64,000 nucleotides of DNA from Acidobacteriota bacterium (GTDB lineage: Bacteria; Acidobacteriota; Vicinamibacteria; Vicinamibacterales; CAVVIG01), in the NCBI GenBank assembly GCA_018268955.1, contig JAFDVO010000041.1, positions 218 to 64,217 on the forward strand, given 5' to 3'. Position 1 is the stretch's first letter; each line of letters starts with the position of its first letter. Position numbers and translations under genes: made by a program. The notes beneath the pieces were generated by a model that did no database searches, was not told the DNA's origin, and saw only the letters and a program-made list of their open reading frames with translations. Shown in pieces: positions 17,657 to 26,836 of the stretch.

Positions 17657-19402
17657 TCAGAGCATGGGCAGCAGCAGGCCGGCGTTCTCGTGCGCGCGTT
17701 TCGGTGGGAGGGTCCACTCGGCGCGAGTGGACTTCTCGAACTCGTTGCGGAAGAAGGTGGACTTCATCCCGCCGTCGATGATGTCCCAGGGGAGCACGGC
17801 GTCGCGGCTGCGATCGCGGAAGATGAAGAAGTCGGCGTCCACGCCGGCCTCCTCCACCGCCGCACGCCAGTTCTGGCCGTTGCGCTCGGCAGCGACAATC
17901 GCCGGCGCCACGCGCCTGTCGCCCAACGACAACAGGGCCTGGTAGTAGGAATGCCGCTCGGACTTGATGTTGAAGTACACGTTGTCGATGCCCGACATGA
18001 GCGAACGCAGGCGCTTGATTTTGCGATCGGTCACGGCGGGGTCTTCCATCGGCAGCCACTGATACGCCGTCGCCGGCTTCGGGATGAGCGGGTTCACGCT
18101 GCCGACGATCTTCCCGATCTGCCCCCTCGGCCGTGCGTACTTCAGCATGACGTCGCGCATCTTGAGCGTGAGATCCCGAATGGCCACGAGGTCGTCGTCA
18201 TCCTCGGTGGGCAGGCCAATCATGAAGTAGAGCTTCAGGTTCTCGATGCCGTTCCGGAAGATCACGTCGGCGCGATCGAGGATCTCGTCCTCGGTGACGG
18301 TCTTGTTGATCACGCGGCGCATGCGATCCGAGCCGGCTTCCGGCGCAATCGTGATGCTCCGCTCACCGCTCTCGACGAGCATCTTGACGATGGGATCGGT
18401 CAGGTCATCGAGCCGGAGGGACGCAGGGCTGATCTGGTAGCCCATCGAGAGCAATCCCCTCAGGATGCGCTCGATCTCAGGATGGTCACACAGCGCGATC
18501 GAGACGAGCCCGGCACGCGAGGCGTGCGCTCGCGCCCCACGCGCGAGTTCGAGGATGCGGTCGGCGGGAAAGGCACGGACCGGCAGGTAGTTGTATCCGG
18601 CCCAGCAGAAGCGGCACAGGTTGGCGCACCCGCGGACCACCTCCACGAGGAACCGCGAGCCGAACTCCGTATCCGGCGTGAAGATGCTGGTGCACGGGGG
18701 ATCGACAGCATCCGTTCCGCGGAGCGCCGCCTTCCGCACCGGCATCGGTGCGTGGGTCCCAGGCACCGGCTCGTAACGGTCGATGGTCCCGTCGACCGCA
18801 TAGTGGGGTTCGTAGAACGAGGGGATGTAGAAGCCCCGCTCCTGCGCCAGCTGCCGCAGCAGTCCGTCGCGGTCTGGTGCCTCACGGAAAGCGCGCTCGA
18901 GCGACGGGATCAGCACCTCCGCTTCACCGGCAGCAATCACGTCGGCGAACGGCGCGAGCGGCTCGGGATTCACGAACGTCACGGCCCCACCGACCATCAC
19001 GAGCGGGTCGTGGGTGGTCCGCTCGGCCGCATACGGCTTGATGCCCGCCAGACGCAGCAGGGTGAGGACGTTCACGTAGTCCCACTCGAACGACACGGAG
19101 AACGCGAAGACGTCGAAGTCGCGGACCGGCGTCTGCGACTCGATTGTCACGAGTGGTGCTCCAGCCGCCAGCTGTGCCGCGAGTTCCTGCTTTGGCGGCA
19201 GGAACACCCGTTCGCACACGATGTCGGGCTGCGCGTTGAAGAGGCGGTACACCGTCTGGAAGCCGAGGTTGGACATGCCAACCCAGTAGGTGTTCGGGAA
19301 CGCCAGCGCGATGCGCAGGCGTCCGCCATGCGGCTTCTGGATGTAGCCGGTTTCCTTCGAAAGGATGTCCAGTGCGCGTTCGCGTTGTTGCCAGGACTTC
19401 AT
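17657..19402 (-). CDS. B12-binding-domain radical SAM protein (TIGR03960-type)
   Basis: A 581-residue protein with an N-terminal cobalamin-binding-like domain (about 25-170) and a radical SAM core. The 4Fe-4S cluster cysteines are Cys259, Cys263 and Cys266 (CX3CX2C, in RGCANLCRFCWAG). AAGSDRMRRVINK-like and GLPTEDDDDL motifs follow in the core. The segment order matches the TIGR03960 family of unknown reaction. Many members continue into a DUF2344 domain or have it as the next gene; here it is absent and the protein ends at about residue 581. The gene lies 167 nt after ftsZ on the same strand. A TAAAGT -10-like element sits about 115 nt upstream. Confidence 0.85.
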   Translation of the reverse strand: MKSWQQRERALDILSKETGYIQKPHGGRLRIALAFPNTYWVGMSNLGFQTVYRLFNAQPDIVCERVFLPPKQELAAQLAAGAPLVTIESQTPVRDFDVFAFSVSFEWDYVNVLTLLRLAGIKPYAAERTTHDPLVMVGGAVTFVNPEPLAPFADVIAAGEAEVLIPSLERAFREAPDRDGLLRQLAQERGFYIPSFYEPHYAVDGTIDRYEPVPGTHAPMPVRKAALRGTDAVDPPCTSIFTPDTEFGSRFLVEVVRGCANLCRFCWAGYNYLPVRAFPADRILELARGARAHASRAGLVSIALCDHPEIERILRGLLSMGYQISPASLRLDDLTDPIVKMLVESGERSITIAPEAGSDRMRRVINKTVTEDEILDRADVIFRNGIENLKLYFMIGLPTEDDDDLVAIRDLTLKMRDVMLKYARPRGQIGKIVGSVNPLIPKPATAYQWLPMEDPAVTDRKIKRLRSLMSGIDNVYFNIKSERHSYYQALLSLGDRRVAPAIVAAERNGQNWRAAVEEAGVDADFFIFRDRSRDAVLPWDIIDGGMKSTFFRNEFEKSTRAEWTLPPKRAHENAGLLLPML

Positions 19403-19569
19403 GGGCGCCGGTCCAGCATGGGCGCCTGCGGGACGACGGCTCGCCAGGCAAGCCGTCGCGGTGTGGATTCACGCGCGCGCTCACGCTGGCACGGCGGCGC
19501 TCCCGGGTGCCGTGGATCTATCTACTTTACCACCGGGAACCGGCGCCGTCCGGCGCGCATCGGAACAGA

Positions 19570-20865
19570 TCAGCCCTCATGCCGACGCAGGAACGCTGGA
19601 ACGTCGAGCGCGGTATTCCCCTCGAGGTCTCCGTCGACATCTTCGAACGCTGGGCCATCCGAGGACCCGATCGGCCGGCTGTTGATCGCCGGGAGGTCGA
19701 CGAAGCCTCGGCGACCGCCGACCGCCATCTTGCTCTGGGCGTACCGCTCAGCCGCCGGGACCGCCGGCTCAGCTCGCCGGACGACGTCTGAGTAGGCGTT
19801 GAGGTCGATGGGAGTCGACATCGTGGATGCCGGCATGCGCATGTGTCCGCCCGCCGCGAACCCGGTCGCGATGACGGTGATCTTCACCTTCCCGGTCAGC
19901 GCCGGATCGACGACCGCCCCGAAGATGATGTTCGCGTCTTCGTCGGCGGCTTCCTGGACGATGGTCGAGGCGTCGCTCACTTCGAGCAGCGAGAGGTCGG
20001 GGCCGCCCGTCACGTTGATGATGACGCCGCGCGCGCCGTTCACGGATGCGCCCTCGAGCAGCGGGCTCGAAATCGCTCGCTTTGCCGCCTCGATCGCGCG
20101 TCCCTCACCCTCGGCGACGCCCGTGCCCATCATCGCCATGCCCATGCCGGACATGATCGTCTTGACGTCGGCGAAGTCGAGGTTGATCAGGCCGGGCACC
20201 AGGATCAGGTCGGAGATGCCCTGGATCGCCTGCCGCAGCACGTCGTCCGCGGTGCAGAACGCGTCGGTGAGCGGTGTCGCGCGATCGATGATCGTCAACA
20301 GGCGCTCGTTCGGAATCGTGATGATCGTGTCCACCGAGTCGCGGAGCGCTTCGAGGCCGCGATCGGCCTGCACCTGCCGCTTCTTGCCCTCGAACTTGAA
20401 GGGCTTCGTCACGACCGCGACAGTCAGGGCACCGAGTTCCGTCGCCAGGCTCGCGATCACCGGCGCCGCACCGGTGCCGGTCCCGCCGCCGAGACCGGTG
20501 GTCACGAAGATCATGTCGGCGCCGTCGAGCGCCTGGATGATCTTGTCGGTGTCTTCCAGCGCTGCCTGGCGTCCGACGTTGGGATCGGCGCCAGCCCCAA
20601 GCCCCTTGGTCAGCTTCGACCCGATCTGCAGTTTGACGTGCGCGGCGTTGTTCTTCAGCGCCTGCACGTCCGTGTTGGCCACGATGAACTCGACGCCGTC
20701 GAGGCCAGTGCGGGCCATGCGGTTCACCGCGTTACCGCCGCCACCGCCGACTCCGATGACCTTGATGCGGGCACCGGTGAACGCTTCTTCCTCGAGGCGG
20801 AGCCTCAGGCGCTCTTCGGGCGTTCCGTCGGTCGGGTCACCCGGCATGTTGATGAACTCGGCCAT
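19570..20865 (-). CDS. ftsZ: Cell division GTPase FtsZ
   Basis: Tubulin-like GTPase that forms the Z ring. 431 residues with the GTP signature GGGTGTG at 126-132, N-terminal [12 protein letters not shown] and the NTDVQAL strand. The GTPase body is preceded by an unusually charged extension of about 33 residues ([14 protein letters not shown]). The C-terminal linker ends in DVPAFLRR, the conserved tail that binds FtsA and other partners. It is the last gene of the dcw cluster, 22 nt after ftsA. The start ATG is used in preference to an internal Met because it is followed by the family-like extension and is close to ftsA. Confidence 0.98.
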   Translation of the reverse strand: MAEFINMPGDPTDGTPEERLRLRLEEEAFTGARIKVIGVGGGGGNAVNRMARTGLDGVEFIVANTDVQALKNNAAHVKLQIGSKLTKGLGAGADPNVGRQAALEDTDKIIQALDGADMIFVTTGLGGGTGTGAAPVIASLATELGALTVAVVTKPFKFEGKKRQVQADRGLEALRDSVDTIITIPNERLLTIIDRATPLTDAFCTADDVLRQAIQGISDLILVPGLINLDFADVKTIMSGMGMAMMGTGVAEGEGRAIEAAKRAISSPLLEGASVNGARGVIINVTGGPDLSLLEVSDASTIVQEAADEDANIIFGAVVDPALTGKVKITVIATGFAAGGHMRMPASTMSTPIDLNAYSDVVRRAEPAVPAAERYAQSKMAVGGRRGFVDLPAINSRPIGSSDGPAFEDVDGDLEGNTALDVPAFLRRHEG

Positions 20866-20887
20866 TGGTTCAACTCCCCTCGCAGTG

Positions 20888-22126
20888 TTAGAAAAATTCC
20901 TTGAAGATGCCGCGGAGCTTCACCGCGACCCGGGACAGCGCCCCGGGCCCGACCATCGCTCTCGAGCTCTCGTCTTCCGAATTCTTGAACCCGTACAGCG
21001 CGAGGCCGACGGCCGTCGCGAATGTGGGGCTGTTCACGTGATCGGCAAGCCCGCCCACACCGGTCGGGCACCCTCGCCGAATCGGCAGGTCGAAGATCTG
21101 CTCAGCGATTTCCGGCATGCCGTCGAGGATGGCGCCCCCTCCGGTCAGGACGATCCCCGAGTTCAGGCTCTTCTCGTAGCCGGCGCGACGGATCTCGTCC
21201 CACACCAGGTGGAAGATCTCCTCGGCCCTCGGCTGCAGGATCTCCGAGAGGATTCGGCGCGCCATGACGCGGGGCTTTCTCCCGCCCACGCTCGTCACTT
21301 CCATCGTCTCGTCCTCATCGACCATGCCGGAGAGCGCGCACCCGCACTTGCGCTTGATTTTTTCCGCGTCAGGTATTGGCGTTCGGAGCCCAACCGCAAT
21401 GTCGTTCGTGAAGTGGTCGCCGCCGACGTTGATGACCGCGGTGTGCCAGAGGCTGCCACGCTCGTAGATCGCCAGGTCGGTCGTCCCGCCGCCGATGTCC
21501 ACGAGCGCGACGCCCAGTTCCTTCTCGTCGCGCGTCAGCACCGACTCGCTTGCGGCCAGTTGCGACACCACGGTCTCCACCACGTTCACACCGGCCCGGT
21601 TCACGCAGCTCACCGCGTTGACGGTGACCCCCTGGCTGCCCGTGATGATGTGGACGTTCACCTCGAGGCGCGCCCCCATCATGCCCACGGGCGCAGGAAT
21701 CCCGTCCTGCTCGTCGACGACGAAGTCCTGCGGGAGCACGTGCAGGATCTCGCGGCCAGCGGGCAGCGACACCGCCTTGGCGGCCTCAATGGCGCGGCGC
21801 ACGTCCTCTTTCGTGATCTCGCGATTCTTGCCGGCGACGGCAATCACCCCGCGGCTGTTGAATCCCTTGATGTGCGGCCCCGACACCCCGAGATACACGT
21901 CGTCGATCTCGACGCCGGCCATCAGCTCCGCTTCGCCGATGGCCTTCTTGATGGACTCGACCACATCGTCCACGTTGTTGACCTGGCCGCGGCGGATCCC
22001 GCGTGACTCGGCAACGCCGAGCCCGACGATGTCGAGGGTGCCGCCGTCGACGACCTCGCCGACGACAGCCGTCACCTTCGAGGTGCCGACGTCCAGGCCG
22101 ACCAGATATCGTGCTTTCCGTGCCAC
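20888..22126 (-). CDS. ftsA: Cell division protein FtsA
   Basis: Actin-like ATPase that tethers FtsZ to the membrane. 412 residues; the first phosphate motif is [14 protein letters not shown] near the N-terminus, [12 protein letters not shown] is the second phosphate motif and [11 protein letters not shown] the adenosine motif. The last residues ([14 protein letters not shown]) form an amphipathic helix of the kind used for membrane targeting. It starts at GTG 22126, 13 nt after ftsQ. Length and order are typical. Confidence 0.97.
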   Translation of the reverse strand: MARKARYLVGLDVGTSKVTAVVGEVVDGGTLDIVGLGVAESRGIRRGQVNNVDDVVESIKKAIGEAELMAGVEIDDVYLGVSGPHIKGFNSRGVIAVAGKNREITKEDVRRAIEAAKAVSLPAGREILHVLPQDFVVDEQDGIPAPVGMMGARLEVNVHIITGSQGVTVNAVSCVNRAGVNVVETVVSQLAASESVLTRDEKELGVALVDIGGGTTDLAIYERGSLWHTAVINVGGDHFTNDIAVGLRTPIPDAEKIKRKCGCALSGMVDEDETMEVTSVGGRKPRVMARRILSEILQPRAEEIFHLVWDEIRRAGYEKSLNSGIVLTGGGAILDGMPEIAEQIFDLPIRRGCPTGVGGLADHVNSPTFATAVGLALYGFKNSEDESSRAMVGPGALSRVAVKLRGIFKEFF

Positions 22127-22139
22127 TCGTCCTCCGGCC

Positions 22140-23003
22140 CTAGCGGCGGTGCGCGTCGTTCACGCGATTGACCGCCTGGACACCATTACTGTCTCGTCCC
22201 GGTTTCCCGGCTGGCCGCACATACACACGGCCGTCGAACCGCAAATCCACGTAGTCAATCTCCGGCACGCGCTCGTGGAGCGCGTCCGACAGCGACAGGT
22301 ACGACTCGACCCGCTGCAGGAAGTGGTCGTCGCCCACCCGCAGCTCCGCAGGGTCGTTGTTCAGCAGGATGATCACGTTGTGCACGTCCTTGACGTTCAC
22401 CTGCGACAGCCGGCTGGCGACCTCTTTCTTGTCACGTAGCGCCATGATCACGCGTGCGGCAAGTGCCCCGCGGGCCTCGTCCTCAGCGGCGTCCTCGCTG
22501 AACCCATCGACGATCGGCAAATCGAGACCGGCGTAGCCGGGACCGTACTCGTCGATCTCGGTCCCGCGCTCGTCCACGAGCACGAGCCGGCCAGACCGGC
22601 GGGCCACGGCGATCGGCACGCGCTCCTGCACCACGACCTCGATGCTCGACGGCAGCGATCGCCGGAACGACACGTCACGAATCCACCGCGATGCCATGAG
22701 GCTAGTGCGCCAGGCCTCGAGGTCCACGAACAGGATGTTCTCGCCCTTCAGCCCATCGAGCCTCGCCCGGACCACGTCGGACGGAACACGCTGGTTGCCA
22801 GAGGGCTCGATGCTCTGGATGCGGAGCAGTGGCGAGGTCGACGCAAAGGTCCTCGCCTCGAGCGCTGCCCACACGACGCACGCCAGGACGGCAACCCACT
22901 TCACCGACGTCACGAGCGCGGCGCGCCACGCGTTGCGGCGCCTCGTGGGCTTCACGTGCGCCCGGTGGAATCGGCGGTCAGCCGCGACTGCGACAGGGCT
23001 CAT
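22140..23003 (-). CDS. ftsQ: Cell division protein FtsQ (POTRA domain)
   Basis: Bitopic divisome protein of 287 residues. It has a short basic cytoplasmic tail, one TM segment at about 31-50 (SVKWVAVLACVVWAALEA), then an extracytoplasmic POTRA domain (LLRIQSIEPSGNQRVPSDVVRARL, residues about 58-130) and an FtsQ beta domain. It connects FtsL-type partners to the divisome. The ATG overlaps the murC stop (ATGA), so translation is probably coupled. murB and ddl, which often separate murC and ftsQ, are absent here. Confidence 0.93.
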   Translation of the reverse strand: MSPVAVAADRRFHRAHVKPTRRRNAWRAALVTSVKWVAVLACVVWAALEARTFASTSPLLRIQSIEPSGNQRVPSDVVRARLDGLKGENILFVDLEAWRTSLMASRWIRDVSFRRSLPSSIEVVVQERVPIAVARRSGRLVLVDERGTEIDEYGPGYAGLDLPIVDGFSEDAAEDEARGALAARVIMALRDKKEVASRLSQVNVKDVHNVIILLNNDPAELRVGDDHFLQRVESYLSLSDALHERVPEIDYVDLRFDGRVYVRPAGKPGRDSNGVQAVNRVNDAHRR

Positions 23004-24430
23004 GCCTGTGCTCCTGCCGGCTTTGCCGCCGCTCGCCGTTCGAGCAACGCGATCAGTTGCCCGGGCACGCTGGCGATCGACCCTGCACCAAGCGTAATCA
23101 CCACATCGCCGCTGCGCGCTATGGCGGCCAGCGCCGGAGCAACGTCCGACAACTCCGGAACGACGTCAACAGGTGCGTCCAGCTGCCCCCGCATCACGGC
23201 GGCTAGCGCGTCGACCGTAATGCCCTCGATCGGATCCTCACCTGCCGCATAGATGTCGGTCAGGAGGACGTGGTCGGCACCTCGCAACGCCGGACCGAAT
23301 GCATCGAGCAGCGCACGCGTCCGGGTGTAGCGATGCGGCTGGAACGCCACGACGATCCGTCGCTGCATCGCACGGGCCGCGGCAATGACGGCCGCGAGTT
23401 CGGTCGGGTGGTGCCCGTAATCGTCGACGACGAGAATTCCACGAAGGTCGCCGCGTACCTCGAATCGCCGCTCTGCGCCCCGGAATTCCTGCAGGCCCGG
23501 AGCCATCCTGTCGAAGGGCACGCCGAGTTCGAGTCCGACCGCGACCGCGCCGAGTGCGTTCAGCAGGTTGTGATGCCCCGGCACGTTCAGTTCGAGACGG
23601 CCGAGTGTCACGAGCGTTTCAGCCGGATCCACGGCCCGTCGCGCACGCCGCTTCACCGTGGCGCTCACGGACATGGGTCCGAGCACCACGTCGTCCGCAG
23701 TGACGTCAGCGTGTTCAGACATCCCGTATGTGGTCACGCGCCGCGTCATCCATCCGATCACAGCGGTCAGGTGCGGGTCGTCCGCACAGCAGACAACGGC
23801 ACCGTAGAACGGCACCTTGTTGGCGAAATCCACGAAGGCCTGGCGCAGGTCGTCGAAGCTGCCGTAGTTCTCCAGGTGCTCGTAGTCGATGTTCGTAATC
23901 ACCGCCACCGTCGGGAACAGCTTCAGGAACGAGCGATCGCTCTCGTCCGCTTCCGCCACCATCAGCTCGCCACGCCCGAGCCGCGCATTGCTGCCAAACG
24001 CGCTCAACCGTCCCCCGATCACCGCCGTGGGGTCCAGTCCTGCCCGCTCCAGTGCCAACGCGATCATCGAGGTCGTCGTCGTCTTTCCATGCGCACCAGC
24101 AACCGCGACGGCGTAGCGCATGCGCATCAACTCGGCGAGCATCTCCGCTCGAGGGATCACGGGAATCCCGCGGCGGTGGGCCTCTACCACTTCCGGGTTG
24201 GTGGCACGGACCGCCGACGAGATCACCACGACGTCGGCTCCGCCCACATGCTGGGCCGCGTGGCCGATGTCGACCTTCACGCCGAGCGACGCCAGGCGGT
24301 CAGTGACGGACGAACGTCTCTCGTCCGAGCCGGTGACCACGTACTCCTGGTTGGCCAGCACCTCGGCGATCCCGCTCATCCCGCTGCCACCGACACCCAC
24401 GAAATGGATGCGACGCGTTCGTCCTAGCAC
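23000..24430 (-). CDS. murC: UDP-N-acetylmuramate--L-alanine ligase MurC
   Basis: Adds L-Ala to UDP-MurNAc, the first amino-acid ligation of the murein stem. It has the Rossmann-like IHFVGVGGSGMSGIAEVL start, the ATP loop GAHGKTTTT, EADESDRSFL, and the ligase C-terminal domain with DDYGHHPTEL. I chose GTG at 24430 (476 residues) because the protein then begins LGRTRRIHFVG, as MurC proteins usually do, and GGGAG lies 5 nt upstream. The frame is open to a TTG at 24472 inside the end of murG. murG ends at 24453, 22 nt upstream of the chosen start. Confidence 0.96.
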   Translation of the reverse strand: MLGRTRRIHFVGVGGSGMSGIAEVLANQEYVVTGSDERRSSVTDRLASLGVKVDIGHAAQHVGGADVVVISSAVRATNPEVVEAHRRGIPVIPRAEMLAELMRMRYAVAVAGAHGKTTTTSMIALALERAGLDPTAVIGGRLSAFGSNARLGRGELMVAEADESDRSFLKLFPTVAVITNIDYEHLENYGSFDDLRQAFVDFANKVPFYGAVVCCADDPHLTAVIGWMTRRVTTYGMSEHADVTADDVVLGPMSVSATVKRRARRAVDPAETLVTLGRLELNVPGHHNLLNALGAVAVGLELGVPFDRMAPGLQEFRGAERRFEVRGDLRGILVVDDYGHHPTELAAVIAAARAMQRRIVVAFQPHRYTRTRALLDAFGPALRGADHVLLTDIYAAGEDPIEGITVDALAAVMRGQLDAPVDVVPELSDVAPALAAIARSGDVVITLGAGSIASVPGQLIALLERRAAAKPAGAQA

Positions 24431-24452
24431 CAGTGCTCCCACACACCCACGT

Positions 24453-25553
24453 TCACGCCGCCCTGCCGGCAAGCGCCATGACCCGGTCCACGATCACGCG
24501 TGCGGCGTCCGGCCGCGCCAGCGTCCGGGCTGCGGCGCTCATCCGCGCCCGTCGATCCCCATCGCCGGCCAGAGCTTGAATCCGCTGCGCGAGCAACGAA
24601 CCGGTCGCCTCGGCTTGGAGTACCACCTCCGCGGCCCCGGCGGCCGCAAGGGCCTCCGCGTTCTTCCGCTGGTGGTCGTCGGTCGCTGTCGGCAGCGGGA
24701 TCAGCACCGCGGCCTTTCCCGCAGACGTCAGTTCCGCCAGCGTCGTCGCGCCGGCCCGACAAATCACGAGGTCCGCGTCAGCGAGTTGCCTGCCCATGTC
24801 GTAGATGAACGGCTCCACGTCCGCCTCGATCCCCGCCTCGCGATACGCGCGTTGCACCATCTCCAGGTCGCGTTCGCCAGTCTGGTGAACCACTCGGATC
24901 GCCAGCCCGGCCGAGCGAAGCAGTGGCGCCGCGCTTGCCATTGCCTCGTTGATGGCGTGCGCCCCCTGCGACCCGCCGAACACCAGCAGGTGCAGTCGGT
25001 CATCACGCCCCGTCCCTTGCCCGACCTGCATGGGCGCCGTGAACTCCGCGCGTACCGGGTTCCCGCTCACGAAGGCCTTCGCGCCAAAGTAGGCGCGTGT
25101 CGGCTCGTACGTGACAGCTGCCGCTCGTACCACGCGCGCCAGCAGCCGATTGGTCAGCCCCGGCACCGCGTTCTGCTCCAGCAGCATCGTCGGGATCCCC
25201 CGCATCGACGCCGCAAGCACCACCGGCCCCGAGCTGTACCCGCCGACGCCGATCACCACGTCCGGCGAGCGGCGCGTCAGAATGCCCCAGGCATCGAGCA
25301 GCCCCAGCGGAATCAATGCCGCGCCACGCGCACGATCCGTCATCGACTTGCCCTTCAGCCCGCCACTCCGAATCGTGTCGAGTTCGAACCCCTCGCGCGG
25401 AACCACCCTCGACTCGATGCCGCGGGCCGTCCCCGCGAACGTCACGGTGGTGCCAGGCATGCGGGCGATCAGCTCACGCGCGACCGCAATGCCGGGGTAG
25501 AGGTGTCCGCCCGTACCCCCTCCGGCAATCACCACACGTAGCGGCCCCGTCAT
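24453..25553 (-). CDS. murG: Lipid II synthase MurG (GT28)
   Basis: Transfers GlcNAc from UDP-GlcNAc to lipid I at the inner face of the membrane. 366 residues with the N-terminal GGGTGGHLYPG loop, IGVGGYSSGPV, LLEQNAVPGLTNRLL, and the C-terminal donor-binding FGGSQGAHAIN, RAGATTLAEL and PLPTATDDHQRKNA motifs. All are standard for MurG. It starts 6 nt after the ftsW stop. Confidence 0.97.
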   Translation of the reverse strand: MTGPLRVVIAGGGTGGHLYPGIAVARELIARMPGTTVTFAGTARGIESRVVPREGFELDTIRSGGLKGKSMTDRARGAALIPLGLLDAWGILTRRSPDVVIGVGGYSSGPVVLAASMRGIPTMLLEQNAVPGLTNRLLARVVRAAAVTYEPTRAYFGAKAFVSGNPVRAEFTAPMQVGQGTGRDDRLHLLVFGGSQGAHAINEAMASAAPLLRSAGLAIRVVHQTGERDLEMVQRAYREAGIEADVEPFIYDMGRQLADADLVICRAGATTLAELTSAGKAAVLIPLPTATDDHQRKNAEALAAAGAAEVVLQAEATGSLLAQRIQALAGDGDRRARMSAAARTLARPDAARVIVDRVMALAGRAA

Positions 25554-25559
25554 GCCGTG

Positions 25560-26660
25560 TCATGCGCGGGAGGACGCGTGCCGCGATACGTTGAGCAGCA
25601 CGCCCATCCCGAGCAGGTTGATGATCAGCGACGACCCGCCCGCACTCACCAGCGGGAGCGGAATCCCCTTCGTCGGCAACAGGCCCAGGACGACACTGAT
25701 GTTGACCAGCGCCTGCACCGAGATCATCGTCGTGAGGCCGAGCGCGACGAAGGCGCCGAACGTGTCCGGCGCCTTGGTGGCAACGCGCAGCCCCCTCCAG
25801 GCGATGACGCAGAAGCAGATTAGTACGGCTGTGGCTCCAATGAGCCCCAATTCTTCCGAGATCACTGCGTAGATGAAGTCCGAGTGCGGCTCCGGCAGGA
25901 AGAACAGCTTCTGGACCCCCTGCATCAGCCCCTTGCCGGCCACGCCGCCGGTCGCGACGGCGATCAACGACTGAATCAGCTGGAAGCCGCTGCCCTGAGC
26001 GTCCTTCCACGGATCCAGGAACGCCAGCAGGCGCCGCTTGCGGTAGTCCGCGCCCATCATCACCGCGAAGGCGAGCGGCACGAGCAGTGCCGCCGCCCCG
26101 AGCACGTAGACGTAGCTCAACCCGGCGGCGAACACCATCACGGCCGCAATAAGGACCAGCGACATCGACGTGCCGAAGTCCGGCTCGAGCAGGATCAGGC
26201 CGATGAGGACGCCAACCACAAGTCCGATCGGCAGCAACGAGTAGCCCACCTCGTTGATGCGGTGCATCCGCCGTTCGAGCATCGATGCGATGAAGAAGAT
26301 CGCCACGAGCTTGGCGAGTTCCGACGGCTGGATGCCGAGGCCGCCCACGCTGAACCAGCGACGTGCGTTGTTCACCGGCGGGCTGAAGAGCACGGCCACG
26401 AGGCAGAGCGTCACGGCGCCGAGCCCGGCCCAGATGACCTTCTCCTCCTTGAACGTGTGGTAGTCCAGGTTCATGCCGGCGTACAGGGCGGCCAGCCCCA
26501 TGCCGGACCACATCAACTGCTTCATCAGGAAGTAGTACGGCTGCTGGTACTTCTGCATGGCCAGCACCGCCGACGCACTCCACACCATGACGATGCTGAC
26601 GCAGACGAGCGCCACCGTCGCCAGGAAGAGCACCGGATCTGACTTCAGTGTTCTGGGCAT
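25560..26660 (-). CDS. ftsW: SEDS peptidoglycan glycosyltransferase FtsW
   Basis: Septal lipid II polymerase working with the class B PBP FtsI. 366 residues with about ten TM segments, starting PVLFLATVALVCVSIVMVWSAS. SEDS motifs include SLIAVATGGVAGKGLMQG, FFLPEPHSDFIYAVISEELGLIGA and the C-terminal GIPLPLVSAGGSS. Position between murD and murG identifies it as FtsW rather than RodA. The gene is preceded by a 176-nt non-coding gap, the only sizeable break in the cluster apart from the region upstream of mraZ. Confidence 0.95.
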   Translation of the reverse strand: MPRTLKSDPVLFLATVALVCVSIVMVWSASAVLAMQKYQQPYYFLMKQLMWSGMGLAALYAGMNLDYHTFKEEKVIWAGLGAVTLCLVAVLFSPPVNNARRWFSVGGLGIQPSELAKLVAIFFIASMLERRMHRINEVGYSLLPIGLVVGVLIGLILLEPDFGTSMSLVLIAAVMVFAAGLSYVYVLGAAALLVPLAFAVMMGADYRKRRLLAFLDPWKDAQGSGFQLIQSLIAVATGGVAGKGLMQGVQKLFFLPEPHSDFIYAVISEELGLIGATAVLICFCVIAWRGLRVATKAPDTFGAFVALGLTTMISVQALVNISVVLGLLPTKGIPLPLVSAGGSSLIINLLGMGVLLNVSRHASSRA

Positions 26661-26698
26661 GTGTCTCTACAGTCCTGGCAGCAACAGTCCGGGAAATC

Positions 26699-26824
26699 GT
26701 GAGCGGTCAGCAGTCATCAGTCGGCCCGGGACGAAGGCACCAGCTTCACAGGCCGGGGCAGCCTGCGTTTCCCAGCAGCCGACCCTCCGTCGCGCGGACC
26801 GACTGACGACAGCTCACCGCTCAC
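26699..26824. repeat. Long imperfect inverted repeat between murD and ftsW
   Basis: Arms 26699-26724 and 26799-26824 (26 nt each, about four mismatches) are inverted copies starting GTGAGCGGT, separated by 74 nt. It lies in the one substantial gap inside the dcw operon, where a long hairpin in the mRNA could affect processing or downstream expression. No ORF is supported in the gap. Confidence 0.75.
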
Positions 26825-26836
26825 GCTCGATTCCCT

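Noticed and set aside
17690-22006. Very long plus-strand open frames (about 700 codons each) opposite the radical SAM, ftsZ and ftsA genes
   Set aside because: They are antisense shadows typical of GC-rich DNA. Translations are Arg/His/Asp-rich with no family motifs, while the minus strand encodes clear conserved proteins.
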